Origin: Nageia nagi
Taxonomy: Eukaryota > Pinophyta
DNA length: 64,000 nucleotides
NCBI GenBank assembly: GCA_050084985.1
Contig: JBITNC010000001.1
Coordinates: 99,572,001-99,636,000 of the forward strand
Reading direction: 5' to 3'
Positions 23,655-36,400 of this stretch are shown here, in pieces (positions within the stretch are counted from its first letter, which is position 1; each line of letters starts with the position of its first letter). The notes under the pieces were generated by a model that made no database searches, was not told the DNA's origin, and worked only from the letters and a program-made list of their open reading frames with translations. The position numbers were made by a program, and so were the translations under genes.

Positions 23655-24589
23655 ACACTCGCTAGATAGTGATTAAGCTTCAAGCCAAAATGTTTAAGAC
23701 TTATTTACATAGTTAGTACCCAGACTATTGACAGTACCCAAAAATTTGAAGACTTAACAAACATTAAAAAAATGACTAAGTACAAAGAATAGACACCTTT
23801 CAAATATTTACAAAATGTTAAAGGAGAGAAAGAAGTAAGAATTAAGAATGAATTTATTTGAAATGAATGAAAGAATAAAAAATATCAGAATGTTACCATG
23901 TTTTAAGAGTGTGATTTTGAAAGAATAATAGTGATAATATCATAATTAATAATATTTCAATGGTTTGGATGTAAATTATTATGGGTTGGGTTAAATTTTA
24001 TATATTATATTAATTCTTTGTAAGTTTAATGTTGGTTGATTATGGTGTGGAAGTATGCACCTAGATGAGAAGGGGTGGTGGAGTAAATGATGTCAAGTAG
24101 GAAGAAATGCTTCAAGTGGTGGAAGATCAATGGTGGTTGGCCCATGAGGTGGAATATGTGGAAAATGTTGTTGTGTTGTTATTTCTCTCATAGAGGGTGG
24201 AATTTACTTCCATATAGAATTTTCCAATTGGATATCATGGTGTTCTTAGTCAGCATTGGTGGAAGAATAGCTGATGTAGTGGATGTTTGCCTTATATCAT
24301 AGTTTTAGCTTATGTTTATACAAAATTTATATTCATTCTAAGCTTTTGCATGGTTGAGAATATTTTTGTTGTAATTAACTATCCATAATTTAGTATTTTG
24401 GCATTATTGATAACTGTAATGAAAATAAAAAATTATATTAAGTGATGTGGTATACAAATCTAGCTCTTCGATTTGTCCTACTATTTCCTAAATTTAAAAC
24501 TACTATTATAATACAATTTATTTTGGTATCGTAATATTGTTATTATGTTATTCCCTATCCTTGATGGGTGATGTATTTCTTTAATCTAT
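23655..24589. other. No gene recognised
   Basis: AT-rich sequence between E2 and the integrase tail of E3. It should contain the 3' end of E3, but I could not match it to an LTR partner. A 71-codon plus frame at 24087-24302 has no recognisable motif. Confidence 0.35.
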
Positions 24590-24925
24590 GATCATTTACG
24601 AATCCTTGTCTAATTTTTCCATCCAATGTTTTAATTGTATTATTCCTTCACTTTCTATATTATGCACTATACATGGGCCTAGCCATAGAATTTTTAACTT
24701 CCCCAGTTGATGTTTGTATTTGCTATTGTATTAGAGGACTTGATCCCCTATTCAAAATCTTCAATTTTAATGTCCCTATTATGCCAAGATTTTTATTGAT
24801 TCTTTTCTTAGATTTAGTTATACAAACCTAACCATTGATTTTTGTCTAGTTAATTGAGAGTAAATAACCATTACTATAAAGATTGATGGTCATTAATACA
24901 TATTAACATAGTGATTTATAAATAT
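24590..24925 (-). pseudogene. E3 integrase C-terminal part
   Basis: The C-terminal region of the E3 integrase, cut from its catalytic core by the element at 24926-27793. The minus strand reads IGDQVL, YNSKYKHQLGKLKILWLGP, then CIVHNIESEGIIQLKHW, matching the plant Ty3 pattern 'f.vGD.VLlyds....hpGKL...WlGPy.V......GavqL..l'. It is interrupted by stops and frameshifts towards the insertion point. Confidence 0.7.
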
Positions 24926-25150
24926 TGTTAATGTAGCTATTTTAAGCAACTCGCTAGGTTAAAGTGTCTAACTTGGAGTTCTCTTCTTGTTGGGAGAGTT
25001 CCTAGGTTGAGTTCTTTTTCTTATCTAGTTAGTTATAAATGGTTGAGATTAATTTGTTCTCTTACCAATCCAATGATAGTAATCATTCACCTTGCCTATT
25101 TAAGTATGGCTATCTTATTGTAATAATATCATATCTTTTATTTCCTTTCA
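24926..25150 (+). repeat. 5' LTR of the non-autonomous element
   Basis: 225 bp, TGTTAATGTAGC...CTTTCA, paired with 27572-27793. It is followed immediately by the primer-binding site. Confidence 0.92.
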
Positions 25151-25165
25151 TGGTATTAGAGAGGG
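25151..25165 (+). promoter_or_regulatory. Primer-binding site, initiator-Met tRNA type
   Basis: TGGTATTAGAGAGGG is one or two transitions away from TGGTATCAGAGCGGG and directly adjoins the LTR end CTTTCA. Confidence 0.8.
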
Positions 25166-27571
25166 TCTTTCTCTTAAACTACCCTTAGATGTGATAAAAA
25201 AATATTTTAGAAGGATTGGCCTCAAGCCAATACCACACTCACCTCAATTTTTTCCTTTTTATCTTTTCTATATTTGTAGCATTTCTTTCTTTGTGGCAAG
25301 TAGTGACCTTTGTTTTATTCTCTTCAGCATAGCTTGTGGAGTCTTTTGCATTTGCATTCCTTCATGGTGTCTTTTTATGGTGCTCTCTTTGCAAGCTATA
25401 TCTAGTACATCATTCTAAACTAAATCATGGATTGTGATCTCTTCTATTATTTCTTTTCCCTATATGAATCATATGGTTATGGCAGTTACATTTTCCCTCA
25501 TTGAGCTATATCATGTGATATATTTTATGGCTATTTATGGATATATTGGTGCTTCTTTTGGCCTATGCAAGAGTAATGATGAGATTGTTAGATCCTAAGG
25601 ATTTCTTCTATAGAACTAAAGTTGTACATGGATCATGTATTTTTATATGTCATCGTCTTGTGCATGAGCTCCTTCTAGAGCATTTCATTCCAATATGGAT
25701 CTATTGGTTTGTATTTTATGGTGACATACTATGTATTTATTGGATCATAAAGATGTTGTGACACCCCCTCATGGATTTCAATGGTGATGTTTTCTACTAG
25801 AGCATGAAGTGTTGATACGTATCCATTCTTTAGTATGATTTGCATCCATTATCCACTTCATGGGCTATTTGGTAGAACATGGTCTCTCTTTATTACTTGT
25901 GTAGCATCTAATGGGACCTCTTTCTATGAGCATTGACCAATTTTTTTATAGGTCACTCTAGTACATTCAACCACCTTGGTGGGCCCTATAGTCATTCCTT
26001 GGTGCACATCTTATGTAGACCCTTTTATTGTTGCCTTTCTACATACTATTCACCATTAAATAACTCCTTGCTACCATCATACTATCCATAATCAATATCT
26101 CTTTTAGAATGCCTATTTGCACTTCAAATAAAAAAAGATTTGGCCTCATCTTATGATGGGGTATTCATGCTAGGGGCAATGCCCCTTAGAACCCTATTCA
26201 AGGGACTTAAATTTGATTTTTGGAGGGGATGTAAATTAATTGCATAGAATCTACATACTAGCTCTAATTTCATGCGATTCATTTTTTATTGGGATCATGA
26301 ATCCAAATTATTTATCATGGATCTATTTGTCACTTCTCATATTTTATGCATAGTGTATGGTGCATCTCCTCCATTCACCTCTTCCTCTCTAGCCTCCTTG
26401 CACCCTCCACATTTCTCTATAACTATTGTTAGATGCTAACTATTTTTACATCCATGGTTTATTATGCATGGCACCTATTTATGGGTGCTCTATACCATCT
26501 AGACTACTATGTTAACTTTGTGTTCATGATTTTGGTTCTTATTCTAAACATGGAAATCAAATGGGAACTTAATTTTTTGGCCTTAAAGATCTTCCACAAT
26601 GATATTTTTGGTGGGTAAGCCTTGTATCTAGATTCATTCCCTACTCCACTCAGTTGTTATAGTAGTTGGCACTCATGTACACTTGTAAGATGGGATGATG
26701 AATATAAGGATATTCTTCAACCTTTATTGGATCTAGCTTTTTACACTTTAGGCTTTGTATTTTTTTTTTAGCATTCCTCTTTGTAGATTTTCTCTAAATG
26801 TGAGTTGATGTATTGGGTACATAGACTCTAATTTGAGTTCTATTTATTTGGGGAGAATATCCTTTGAGATTATTTGTTTGGTGGGCATTTCATCCAGGTA
26901 TTTTGTCTAGATTAGATATGTTTGTGTTGCATTTTACACCTACATGTCATGTTTTTTTCTTTGGTAGTGATTCCTCACACCATGTTGTGTTCTAGTTTGG
27001 AGATTCTTTTCCTTGCCATTATCAACATTATTTTGAGTTGTATTTATCATATTCAATAACCCTCCTTGGATTTTTCATTGCATATGAACCCACCCTTGGG
27101 CATGCTATATTGCATGTGAACCCATATTCTAGCATGCATGTTTTCCTCACTTTGTGTCCTTGTGTCTTGTATCAATGTACCTAGTTTTATATGCAACATT
27201 CTTTAAGATTCTTATTATGAGCTATTGGTCCCTTATGGTGTACCAATTGCATCTTTAATGATATTTTAGCTGCTGGTGTTGGTTGTATCTCACTTATGTA
27301 GATTTGTAGCTCTTTGATACTACTTTATTTGAAGGTTGTTCAACTCTTAATTTGTATATGTTCATTGGTAACGGTCTCTACAACATCTTTTCAAATTTTA
27401 CTCTTTTTCTCTTTTATGGGGGAGTTTTTCCCATTAGGTTTTCTCCTTTTTCTTTGTTTGTGAGACATTTTGTATTGTTCATAGGTACCTCATCATGCCA
27501 TGTTGTCTGGATCCATATTATACTAGTGTATTTTTATGTCTTCTACCTCCCTATCATCTCTTAAAGGGGGA

Positions 27572-27793
27572 TGTTACTATCACTATCTTAAGCTCACTAG
27601 GTTAAATTATCTAACTTAGAGTTCTCTTCTTGTTGGGAAAGTTCCTAGGTTGAGTTGTTATTCTTATCTAGTTAGTTATGGATGGTTGAGATTAATTTGT
27701 TTTCTTACCAATCCAATGGTTGTAATCATTTTTCTTGCCTATTTAAGTAAGGCTATCTCATTGTAATAATATTAAGTCTTCTATTTCCTTTCA
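27572..27793 (+). repeat. 3' LTR of the non-autonomous element
   Basis: 222 bp, TGTTACTATCAC...CTTTCA, preceded by the purine tract AAAGGGGGA and followed by the target duplication AATAT. Confidence 0.92.
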
Positions 27794-27798
27794 AATAT

Positions 27799-28400
27799 AG
27801 GACCTAAAATTTGATGGGGACTATTGCTTTGAGTCCATAGACTAAATTCAATGGTTTCTTTTTATTTAATCTTTTATAAGTTAGTTTCTTATGGGTTGTA
27901 TGGTGAGCTACAATTGTGCTAGATCATAAATTTAGAAAGTATTTATTTAATGGTATGGTTGATAAATTGTTTTCCTTGATCACTCATAATTTTCTTAGGG
28001 AAATCAAACCTTGTTATTATGTTTTCATAGATAAATTTCATAGTATTTTGGGTTGTGCATTCCTTGATAGCTACAGCTTCCACCCATATCATGAGGTATT
28101 CTACCCTTGTAATAATATACCTTTCTATAGATTAACATGATGGTGGGAAAATTGGTCCTATAAAATTGATCATCCATTTTTCAAATGGAATTAAAGGTAG
28201 GAATGGCTGAAGGAGCCATCATCCCGATATGATGATCAACCAATCCTTTGGAATATGTCATGACATTTAGTGTGTAAATATGCATCTCTACATAGGGTGG
28301 GCCACCATAATCCAACCTATAGAACTTTCTTCTTGGTGGGGACCTCACCAAAATTTCCATCAAATAACCCATCATCTACCTCCTTGAGGATGTCATCTCA
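27799..28400 (-). pseudogene. E3 integrase zinc-binding and catalytic parts
   Basis: This is the N-terminal and catalytic part of the integrase whose C-terminus is at 24590-24925. Around 28370-28180 is the zinc-binding region (VGLWWPTLCRDAYLH, FQRIG) across two frames. Around 28125-27960 the core reads WVEAVAIKECTTQNTMKFIY, ENIITRFDFPKKIMSDQGKQ, FINHTI, with the second catalytic aspartate in SDQG present. Near 27830 a LVYGLKAIVPIKF stretch matches the family's 'sLVYG.EaV.P'. Stops and frameshifts are frequent. Confidence 0.75.
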
Positions 28401-29960
28401 TTCATGAGGAAGTGTTATGTGGTGGATTGCTTCATTCATACCAATTTTATATAGTTCTCCTAATATGAGGGTGTATGGCATTACCTTAATTAGTATCTTA
28501 TGTTGTTCTTTGGCTGACAATATTTCTAAAAATTGGCTCAAAGTAAGAATGGTTGTTATCTCTTCTAGGTCATCGAGGATTAATTCGATTCTAAATAGGT
28601 GTGCATCTAGTAGATCATCATTGATTTTAAATATTTTTCCATTATTTATTTTGGATACCATGTTGGGGATTGATTTCAAATTTCTTAGTTTGATGATAAA
28701 TTTAAATTGAAATTCTTGTAATAATAGTAACCATCAATATATTTGACCTTGGATGACCAACTTATCAAAAGATAGTGTACTATCTTGTAATTAGTAAATA
28801 AAATAAACACTATAGCTAATAAATAATATCAACATTTTTGAAGAGCATAAACCATTTCTAATTCTTATTGCTCTATAATAGTGTAATTTTTTATATATTT
28901 TCCTTTTTAAATAGAAAATTAAATTAGATGATCTATGTTTCCTTCACCAAGTTGGGTGAGTACTATGCTGATTACTTGAATGTTGGTGTCTACATGTATG
29001 TGAAATTCTTTTGACCAATCTAGAAATATTAATATTAGAACTTTTGATAGCTTTTGTTTTAAAAGGTAAAAGTTTTCTTGATATTGTTGGGACCAATAGA
29101 AAGTTTTATTCTTCTTGATTAAGTCATTAATAAGGGAAGCTAGAGTTGTATAGTTCTATATGAACTTCTTATAGTATTATGTTGATATGAGGAATCTTCC
29201 TATTTATTTGATAGTTCACTAAGGAGGTATATTCAAAAGGGCTATGATTTTTGTAGGATCTACCATTAATCCTTCTTTTCAAATAATATGGCCCAATAAT
29301 ATTCCATATGGTCTAGAAAATAAATATTTTTTTAGGTTGAGTGATATTTGTAATTAACTTTATCTTTTGAACATCAATCTTATGCCTAGATGTGGTTCTT
29401 CATCATGCCATATATAGTCCAGTTATTGAGATATACTTCCAAGAAATTATGAATAAAATATTTAAATTCCTAGATCATAATTCATTACAATACTATAAAT
29501 GCATTTTTAAGTCCAAATGGAATCACATTATACATAAATGATCACCATTTGGTTATAAAAGTGATTTTTGGTCATTCATATTTAGTGCTTTACACTTAGT
29601 GATATCCATAAAATTTGTCTATGATGAAATAAAACTTCATTGCCAACTATAATTTTGAGTGTCTCTTATATGAATGGTCTAGGGAATGGATTATGTTCAC
29701 ATGCTTTATTAAGTTATCTAAAATCAATGTGAATCCTCAACTCACATGCCTTTTTATGTTGAATTACCTTTTGGGCTAATCCACTCAGTGTTATTGACTA
29801 GTGAGATGATTCCTTCTTTGATGATTCTAGATTTAGTTTGTATGATTTTTGTTTGCAAGGTGTACAATCAAGTTTTAATCTTATATACATGGTCCTAATT
29901 CCTTCATTCATTCCTTTGGGCTCCATAATATTTCATGGAAAAAGGTTTTGGTATTCAATT
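28401..29960 (-). pseudogene. E3 reverse transcriptase and RNase H
   Basis: Decayed Ty3 RT/RNase H. RT pieces include LRIHIDFR.LNKACEHNPF (about 29740-29680), KKYLFSRPYGILLGHII, and MVDPTKIIALLNIPP (about 29280-29220). RNase H pieces include FYWSQQYQENFYLLKQKLSK and LILIFLDWSKEFHIHVDTNI (about 29100-28990), then ITRIQFKFIIKLRN. The linker to integrase (28679-28398) is the longest open piece, with NNGKIFKINDDLLDAHLF and KIGMNEAIHHITL; it matches the usual RNase H-integrase connector. No extra RNase H was seen in this connector. The YxDD region is too eroded to read. Confidence 0.78.
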
Positions 29961-32391
29961 AAAATATTGGATATTTTATTTACCTTTAACTCTATCCAAT
30001 AATATCCTATCATAACCATATTTGGTTGATATTTTATGTTGATGTTTAATTTTCTTATTTTTATTTCCTCATCATACAAGAATTTTATTTATTTTTCTAT
30101 GATGAATTCCCTTTTTCCCTCATCAACTTCATACTTTAGGTCCTATGACTTTTCTTCAAGTTTGTTTGGGTCAGTTTGTTTCATAGATTTAGTAATATTT
30201 TTTATTATCGATAATGGATGTAACATTAATGGTGTTGTATGGGATGGCATGTTTTTAGATTAAGTTACCCATACAATGGTAAGTTTGGTTAGTAGGAATT
30301 TTTTAATTTGGAGTAGATACTTATGGATTGGTATTTGGGTATCATGAAAGTGAACATGTGGATAAAATTGGCTTGTACTCCTTCCCATCCAGATGTTTCT
30401 TTCTATAACTCTTGCTATATATACTATGCTCATGGAACCATTCCTAGTGTCCAATAGAAATTGTGGATCTAGACAATGTAATTCAAGTTGATTGAGTTTC
30501 TCTAGGTTGATTCACTTAGTGCAATATAGAGACTAATTTTTCCCCTATGGGTATTCCACCATAGAGTTATAGTTCCAAAAATAGTATCTTATAATGCATT
30601 GATTATATTATTTTCATCAAGACATGGGGAATCATTTTGATGTTATCATCAAGTTTTGGTAGTCTTTCTTAGTTTACTCCTTTCAAGATATGAAAAAATT
30701 ATGTCTTAGCTTAGTTTAACATGTGCATCATGAATGGAGTTCATGGTTCCCTTAATTCCACATTATGTTAGTGGTCCTAAAGTTGGCTTCTGACTCATCT
30801 CTATGGAAAACTAGTCAACCATCTATCGTAGGGTTGATATGATCTGCAAACCCATTAGATTATTTCTTAGTGATCATCACATACAAGTAATTATCCCATC
30901 AAATCACTTTTTTCACTACTACCAGTATTACTACTATGATTTGGTATCTTTGTATATGCATCACCCATACCTTTATTTAGCAAGATATGTAATTCATATT
31001 CTTTGTTTGATATCACCAATTCTTATATGTTGTGATTGAATATGTGTTATTATTTACAAGTTATTTTAGGTCCAAAAATACTATGTATTTCAAAATTTTA
31101 GTATCAACCATGTCATTGATATTGAATGTGGCTATGGAAGTTATCCCTATGATTGAAATATGTAAATTTTTTAATAGTCCTAATGATCAAATGAGGGAGC
31201 CATCAACTAGTGAGATATTGTATTATGTGGAATCCAAAGGAGGGCTTCCTAATTGCCTACATGTTTTCTTAGGTAGGAGATTTATTTTGATTCCTAATCT
31301 ATCATAACATTTTCCACAAGTGTCCCATTCATGATAGCTTCAATTAATATTGGTTTTATTTTCTATGATTATCAAATTTATATACTTTTTGGCCAATTTT
31401 TTCTTATTCTAGTATTTAAATAGTTGTGTTAGCTTTGGTAGATCTTGTTTTATGATCTAGTGAAATTGCTTTAAAAGGGTAATCTCTTTATCAATGAGTT
31501 TTGAAGATGAGGTCTATGTTGGGTTATTTGATATTCATGTTTTTGTATGGTCTAGATGATTTGTTGAGTAGTTTACATAAGGCCCTAATATTTCTCTAAA
31601 TTGTCATATTTCAATTATGGTATGAGTTATTAAACTATTGACTCTATAAATCTAGTTTTATTTATCCCTGACCAAGTTTTGGGGTTGTATAAAGTTGTTT
31701 TTCTAGTTGAAGTGGTGGATGAGTTTATTTGATTGGTATAGATATTTATTTTGGCTAGTATGAATATTGAATTTGAAGCAAATAGTACCCATTATGTAAC
31801 TTTAGCATTTGAGTTATTATTGATATTATTTTCAATATTGTATTTTGCATGTCTAGAAATAGTTTAACATAGCTTGGAAATCAATGGTCATTCATCATAT
31901 AACAAAATTAACAACATAAGAATGCTCTTAGGTGTGGTAAATTGAAATTCCTATTGATTAATTTACCATAGTTAAATCACTCTGATCAACAACCTCCTCT
32001 ACCTCCTTAATAATCACCTCAGTAATATATGTTGCCTCTTCCACAACCACCTCCTTGGTTATTGTATAGATCATTCAAATAATTATATTATTCCCAAGGT
32101 TATGGTTATACAGATGCTATGATGGGTACATATGTGATACCTAATTCATCCATAAATGGCATGGATATTTTCTCAATTGCATAAAATTTAGATGCTTGAT
32201 AAGTTTGGGATGTGAAAGATCTTGGATTTTGAATAAGGTCTTTCTTGATATTGCTGAGAAACTCTTTTCCTCTACATTGGTGGTTCTAATGATTGTAGGA
32301 GCCACAAGTACAAAAACTAGTATGTATATCAATATCATGATTTTGTAAACCTATTACTCAAAAATCCTTAGTCGTATGGGACCTCATTTCT
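29961..32391 (-). pseudogene. E3 protease and gag C-terminal region
   Basis: Protease-like motif at about 31300-31060: INLLPKKTCRQLGSPPLDST, then YNISLVDGSLI and LGLLKNLHISIIGI, following the plant Ty3 pattern 'a.vNllp..t...lg...L..t...l.ladqs...plG.l.d..v.v'. The catalytic D-[ST]-G is not preserved (IKI at its place). Nearer the right edge (about 32340-32100) the minus frame has a Cys-rich piece (FCTCGSYNHQ, HQCRGKEF) and MPFMDELGITYVPIIASV. A Gly-rich piece lies near 32060-31990. The rest is unresolved. The region is cut at 32391 by E4 and continues at 39348. Confidence 0.55.
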
Positions 32392-33479
32392 TGGTGAGGT
32401 ATCAATTCACCACTTAATTTGTCAATCCAAGGTTCAAGTGTATTAAGGCTATATGTAGTAACATTCTTATTCTTCTATTGTGATTTATAAACATACTTAT
32501 AAGAATTGAAATGAAAGTGAACTATAAAATAAATAAGAAATTAAAAATATACACATGGGAAATAAGAGCTTAGCTTTCTACTAGCTCCTTCTAGCAAATG
32601 TACCTAGAAAGAACTCAAAGATTAAATAACACCCCCAAATTTTATTCATATGTTGTTGTTGAAATGAAATTAATACAATCCTCTCACAATATTCTAACTA
32701 GATAACTCATTACATTCTGATAAGGAGTATATATAACACATACTTCTATAAAAAAATATAACAATCGAGTCATTGATGCCCTAAATGGTAATCAATAATT
32801 ATTCTAATCAAACACACAATAATATTTAAAATTGAATACTCTCAAATATTGTTACATATATGTTGAAGAATATGAACTAGAATGAGTAAGATGATAAATC
32901 ATGTGCAAGCTATATTTTTCTACCTAACACTTAGAATTTTGGACCATTATCGTCACATTTTCTAGCTAAATGAATACATTGTCCTCAACTCTAGCATAAA
33001 ATATATGGTTGCATATTTCATCCTTAAATTTGCACTATGTAATTATTTTCTTTCTTTGGATACAAGTGGAAATGGCTAAATAAACTCCATTAACATGTAG
33101 AATGGGATGCAAGACTCCAAGAGCTTGAATCCTCTTCTTCCTATTGCAATCCATAAAAACTCCAAGCCAATAGTGAGAGAGAATTATTTCTAAATACTAT
33201 TGCTAAATATTCTTATTTCATCTTAGGTCAAGAAGAGTGGTTATTCATATGACCTTGCTTTTCAAAAGGAGGTGCTAATACATCCTTCAAAATGATAATT
33301 ATTAATAATATAAAACCTACAAAATATGAAATGTTAGCAAATAACAAAGTATAGCATTTATTAACTAATTAAACTTAGTAAGCATATAAAATATATATTA
33401 TTATTTACTAATGTACACTTTTATTTATAATTTAAATGGAAGTGTTATGTTAAAATGAGGCTATATTTGTGCCTCATCA
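32392..33479 (-). repeat. E4 3' LTR (left copy)
   Basis: 1,088 bp, direct repeat of 38224-39347. Shared blocks include TCAATCCAAGGTT(C/T)(A/G)AGTGTA near the start and TAGCATTTATTAACTAATTAA near the end. Confidence 0.88.
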
Positions 33480-33490
33480 TTCTCCCACAC
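33480..33490 (-). promoter_or_regulatory. E4 polypurine tract
   Basis: Minus strand GTGTGGGAGAA directly before the 3' LTR, as expected for the plus-strand DNA primer. Confidence 0.7.
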
Positions 33491-36400
33491 TTAAATTCTT
33501 GTTTCTCCTGCAAGAAGCTCAACCATCATAAGCATCCTTCACTAATATCAAAGCTCTACTTTCACTTATACAATTATATCTTCACAATTTGGAATTGGTT
33601 CTACATATTATTTTTAGTGCATCAATTAAAGTATTACATTGTTTAATTTTTCCCTTATAGTTCTGAAAAAATTCCATAAACATCCTCATGTAGCCCTCTT
33701 TTGCCACTGTCAACCCCTTAGTGTAATCACCTCATCACTTGTAGAAGTGAGCAGTCACCAATTGAACTAGAGAAGACCTACATTTTTATCATTTTTGAAT
33801 ACTACTATTTTCCTTATATTGGATTTGATAATAGTGTATCTTATCAAAATAAGATCCCTCTCAATCAATGTTGCAACTTCTTTCACATCTTTTATTGCAT
33901 CTTCTTTTCATGGACTCCCATGGGGATATATGCATTATACATTTTCTTCTCATTACAATGAATATGGTTTCCTCTTATGCACACAAAATTATTGTATATA
34001 GTATGCCTATGAAAGTTTTAATTTGAATTTTATATCATTCCTTGGATTATTCTAGAGCTCCCCTATTCTTCTTTTTCATTATTCTATATCTCCCTTATTT
34101 TGGGTTTTCACTATTCTGGAATTCTATTTTTCTAGAGTTTCATTCTTTAGTGCACATCAATTTTCTAGAGATAATAGAAAATAATGTTTAAATCTTCCAT
34201 AAAAATATAGAGCTACCCAAAAACTCAAAAATTTGGAGCTATGAAGAAATGCAAGAATCTGGAGCTATAATGGCTAAAAGTGACATAGAAAATTGCATTG
34301 AAAGCTAATTTGGTGGGTGAATTGCAAGAGACTTAGAAGGATTTAAAGGATGAAATTTAAATCATAGACACTTTAAATCACCAATAATATATGGTATAAA
34401 TTTTAGAGCATGTGAAAAATATTTTGAAACCTATAGAATTTGAAAATGATAGTTTCTCACTTTTTGACAGCTAGAAATTACACATAAAAATAGTTTTAGG
34501 GGCCATTTTGTAGAAAAAACAAGAGCAACCTTGAGGGATTTAAAAGCTAAAATTTGAACTACTAATAATAAATACTATAATAAATATATAATTCAAATTT
34601 CATGCCATGTCAATATCTAGGTAAAAATATGCAAGGTATCCAAAATAGCTTCTTAACACTTTTTGCACAATAAGAGAACTTTCAGCCAATAGTTTCTTAA
34701 ATGTCTTACCCTTGAAATATGTTTGATGTAAATGTGTTTCATTAGTAGATACTACATGATACAACCAAACTATTAAATTCATGTATCCCATATATTCATT
34801 TTCATCAACATTCTCTTCTTTCATGGAATTCAATGAGTATAATTCCTTCACATCATCAGACAAGTTCTGATTAACTATATCTACCTTTAGATTTTTTGCC
34901 ATGTGTGATACATATTAAATAAACTAGACAAAGTATCATTAATTTCACCTACACTACAAACCCTCATAATGAAAAGTGTAACCAAATTTTAGGAGCATGA
35001 TTAGTATAAAGAAACTAGTGTGTAAGCCCAAAGAATGCTACAAGTACAAAAAGTATAATGACAAAATACTCTTCCTAAAGATCATATGGAGCTTCAATTT
35101 TTCATTATTTAGCCATGGGTTCTCAAATATCATAACACTAATGACTCTTGTAGAAATACTAAAATCTCAACACTTATTATAGCACTTACAATTACCTTCC
35201 CTCCACACTTAGAAACTTGCATCAAGCTTGATAGACTTTATACCTGATATGTTTGTCCTCATCTTGGTATTGAAAAATTGTAGTAATAGAAGTACTAATG
35301 TTGCTCCATAAGATTTCACCCACTATAAGTTAACTTTTTACTATCACTATCCTCTGCTTTCCATCTTGGATAGAGTAATTATGTCTTAATGCTTGGAAAT
35401 AATCATAATCTTACCACTTACTACAAATGTTCTTTCAATGCTCATACTTCTCAAAGTGGTCATTCAACAAGCAATATGTTATCTAGTATCTAGAAAAACT
35501 AAAATTAATATTGTTGAATGTAATTATATTATTGAATCCTTAATGCTCTTATTTCAACTTTGATTTGTAAAATGCTAGATTGCTCTCCTTTTTTCCCTCA
35601 CACTTAGATTTTTGCATGTCCTAATTTAGGAAATATATGAGATACAAGGTTGTAATTATTGTTCCAGTACCACTTTGATACATACTACTTCATCCATTTC
35701 AAGAAAAATTCCATTTTTTTCATCAATTAGACTGAATGGCTAATACTATGAATTATATTTTATTTTTCTTGATCACTTTCCATATTTGTAATACTGAAAA
35801 GACCAAATTACCAACATAATATTCTTTAATAGTGCCATTTAGATGGTTTTGAACCCTAGAATACTTTTCAATTTGTATTTTCAAGTAGCAGTAGGATCCA
35901 TTAATCATGTGATGCAAAAGGTTTTTATTTGTATTCTATAGAAGGAAACCTCAATGTTGTATCAATATATGTTAACAATAAGAAGCACTTTACCAATAGC
36001 CTGAATACCTCTAAAAATTATCATTCATATTATTTTTTGTTGCAACAATTGGAGTAATCTTTACTTTATGAATATCATTAACAAAGTACTCTATCATCAC
36101 CTAACATTATAACTTGTTATGTGGAGGTATTGATAATATTGTTACAAAAATGATACTCATTGTCTACCTTTTGTACACATCAGAGGATCCATATTGTTCA
36201 TAAGATGGACTTAGAATGTTTCTTTCTGACATAGTTCCAATTATTACATAGAAAAAGGACATCAAATTTTGCTTCCTTTTTATAACCTACAATTCATTCT
36301 TACCCTTTTGTAAGAATAATTAACCTATCTTATGATTTCTATTAAATTATCATGTTGGTCATATGTAGTGATTTAAATGTAGTGTTGAATTTGTTGTAAT

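Larger units (their letters stand above)
24926..27793 (+). mobile_element. Non-autonomous copia-like LTR element, 2.87 kb
   Basis: Complete insertion with LTRs 24926-25150 and 27572-27793 (TGTTA...TTTCA). It has a perfect 5-bp target duplication AATAT on both sides (24921-24925 and 27794-27798). A primer-binding site TGGTATTAGAGAGGG (25151-25165) follows the 5' LTR directly, and a purine tract AAAGGGGGA precedes the 3' LTR. The 2.4-kb interior has only short frames and no gag, protease, RT or integrase motif. It therefore probably depended on proteins of an autonomous copia relative. By eye the LTRs are about 85-90% identical. It sits inside the E3 integrase gene. Confidence 0.92.

Noticed and set aside
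10255-23659. Target-site duplication for E2
   Set aside because: Flanks ATTAT and ACACT do not match convincingly; the boundary may be off or the duplication eroded.
24087-24302. 71-codon plus-strand frame as a gene
   Set aside because: No motif, no coding context, lies in a transposon-rich spacer; length is ordinary for chance frames.
25191-27564. Plus-strand frames inside the non-autonomous element as proteins
   Set aside because: They are T-rich chance frames rich in Phe/Leu/Ile/Cys with no conserved motif; the element looks non-coding.
34600-34902. 100-codon minus frame in E4 as gag
   Set aside because: No capsid pattern or zinc knuckle is visible; left as unknown.
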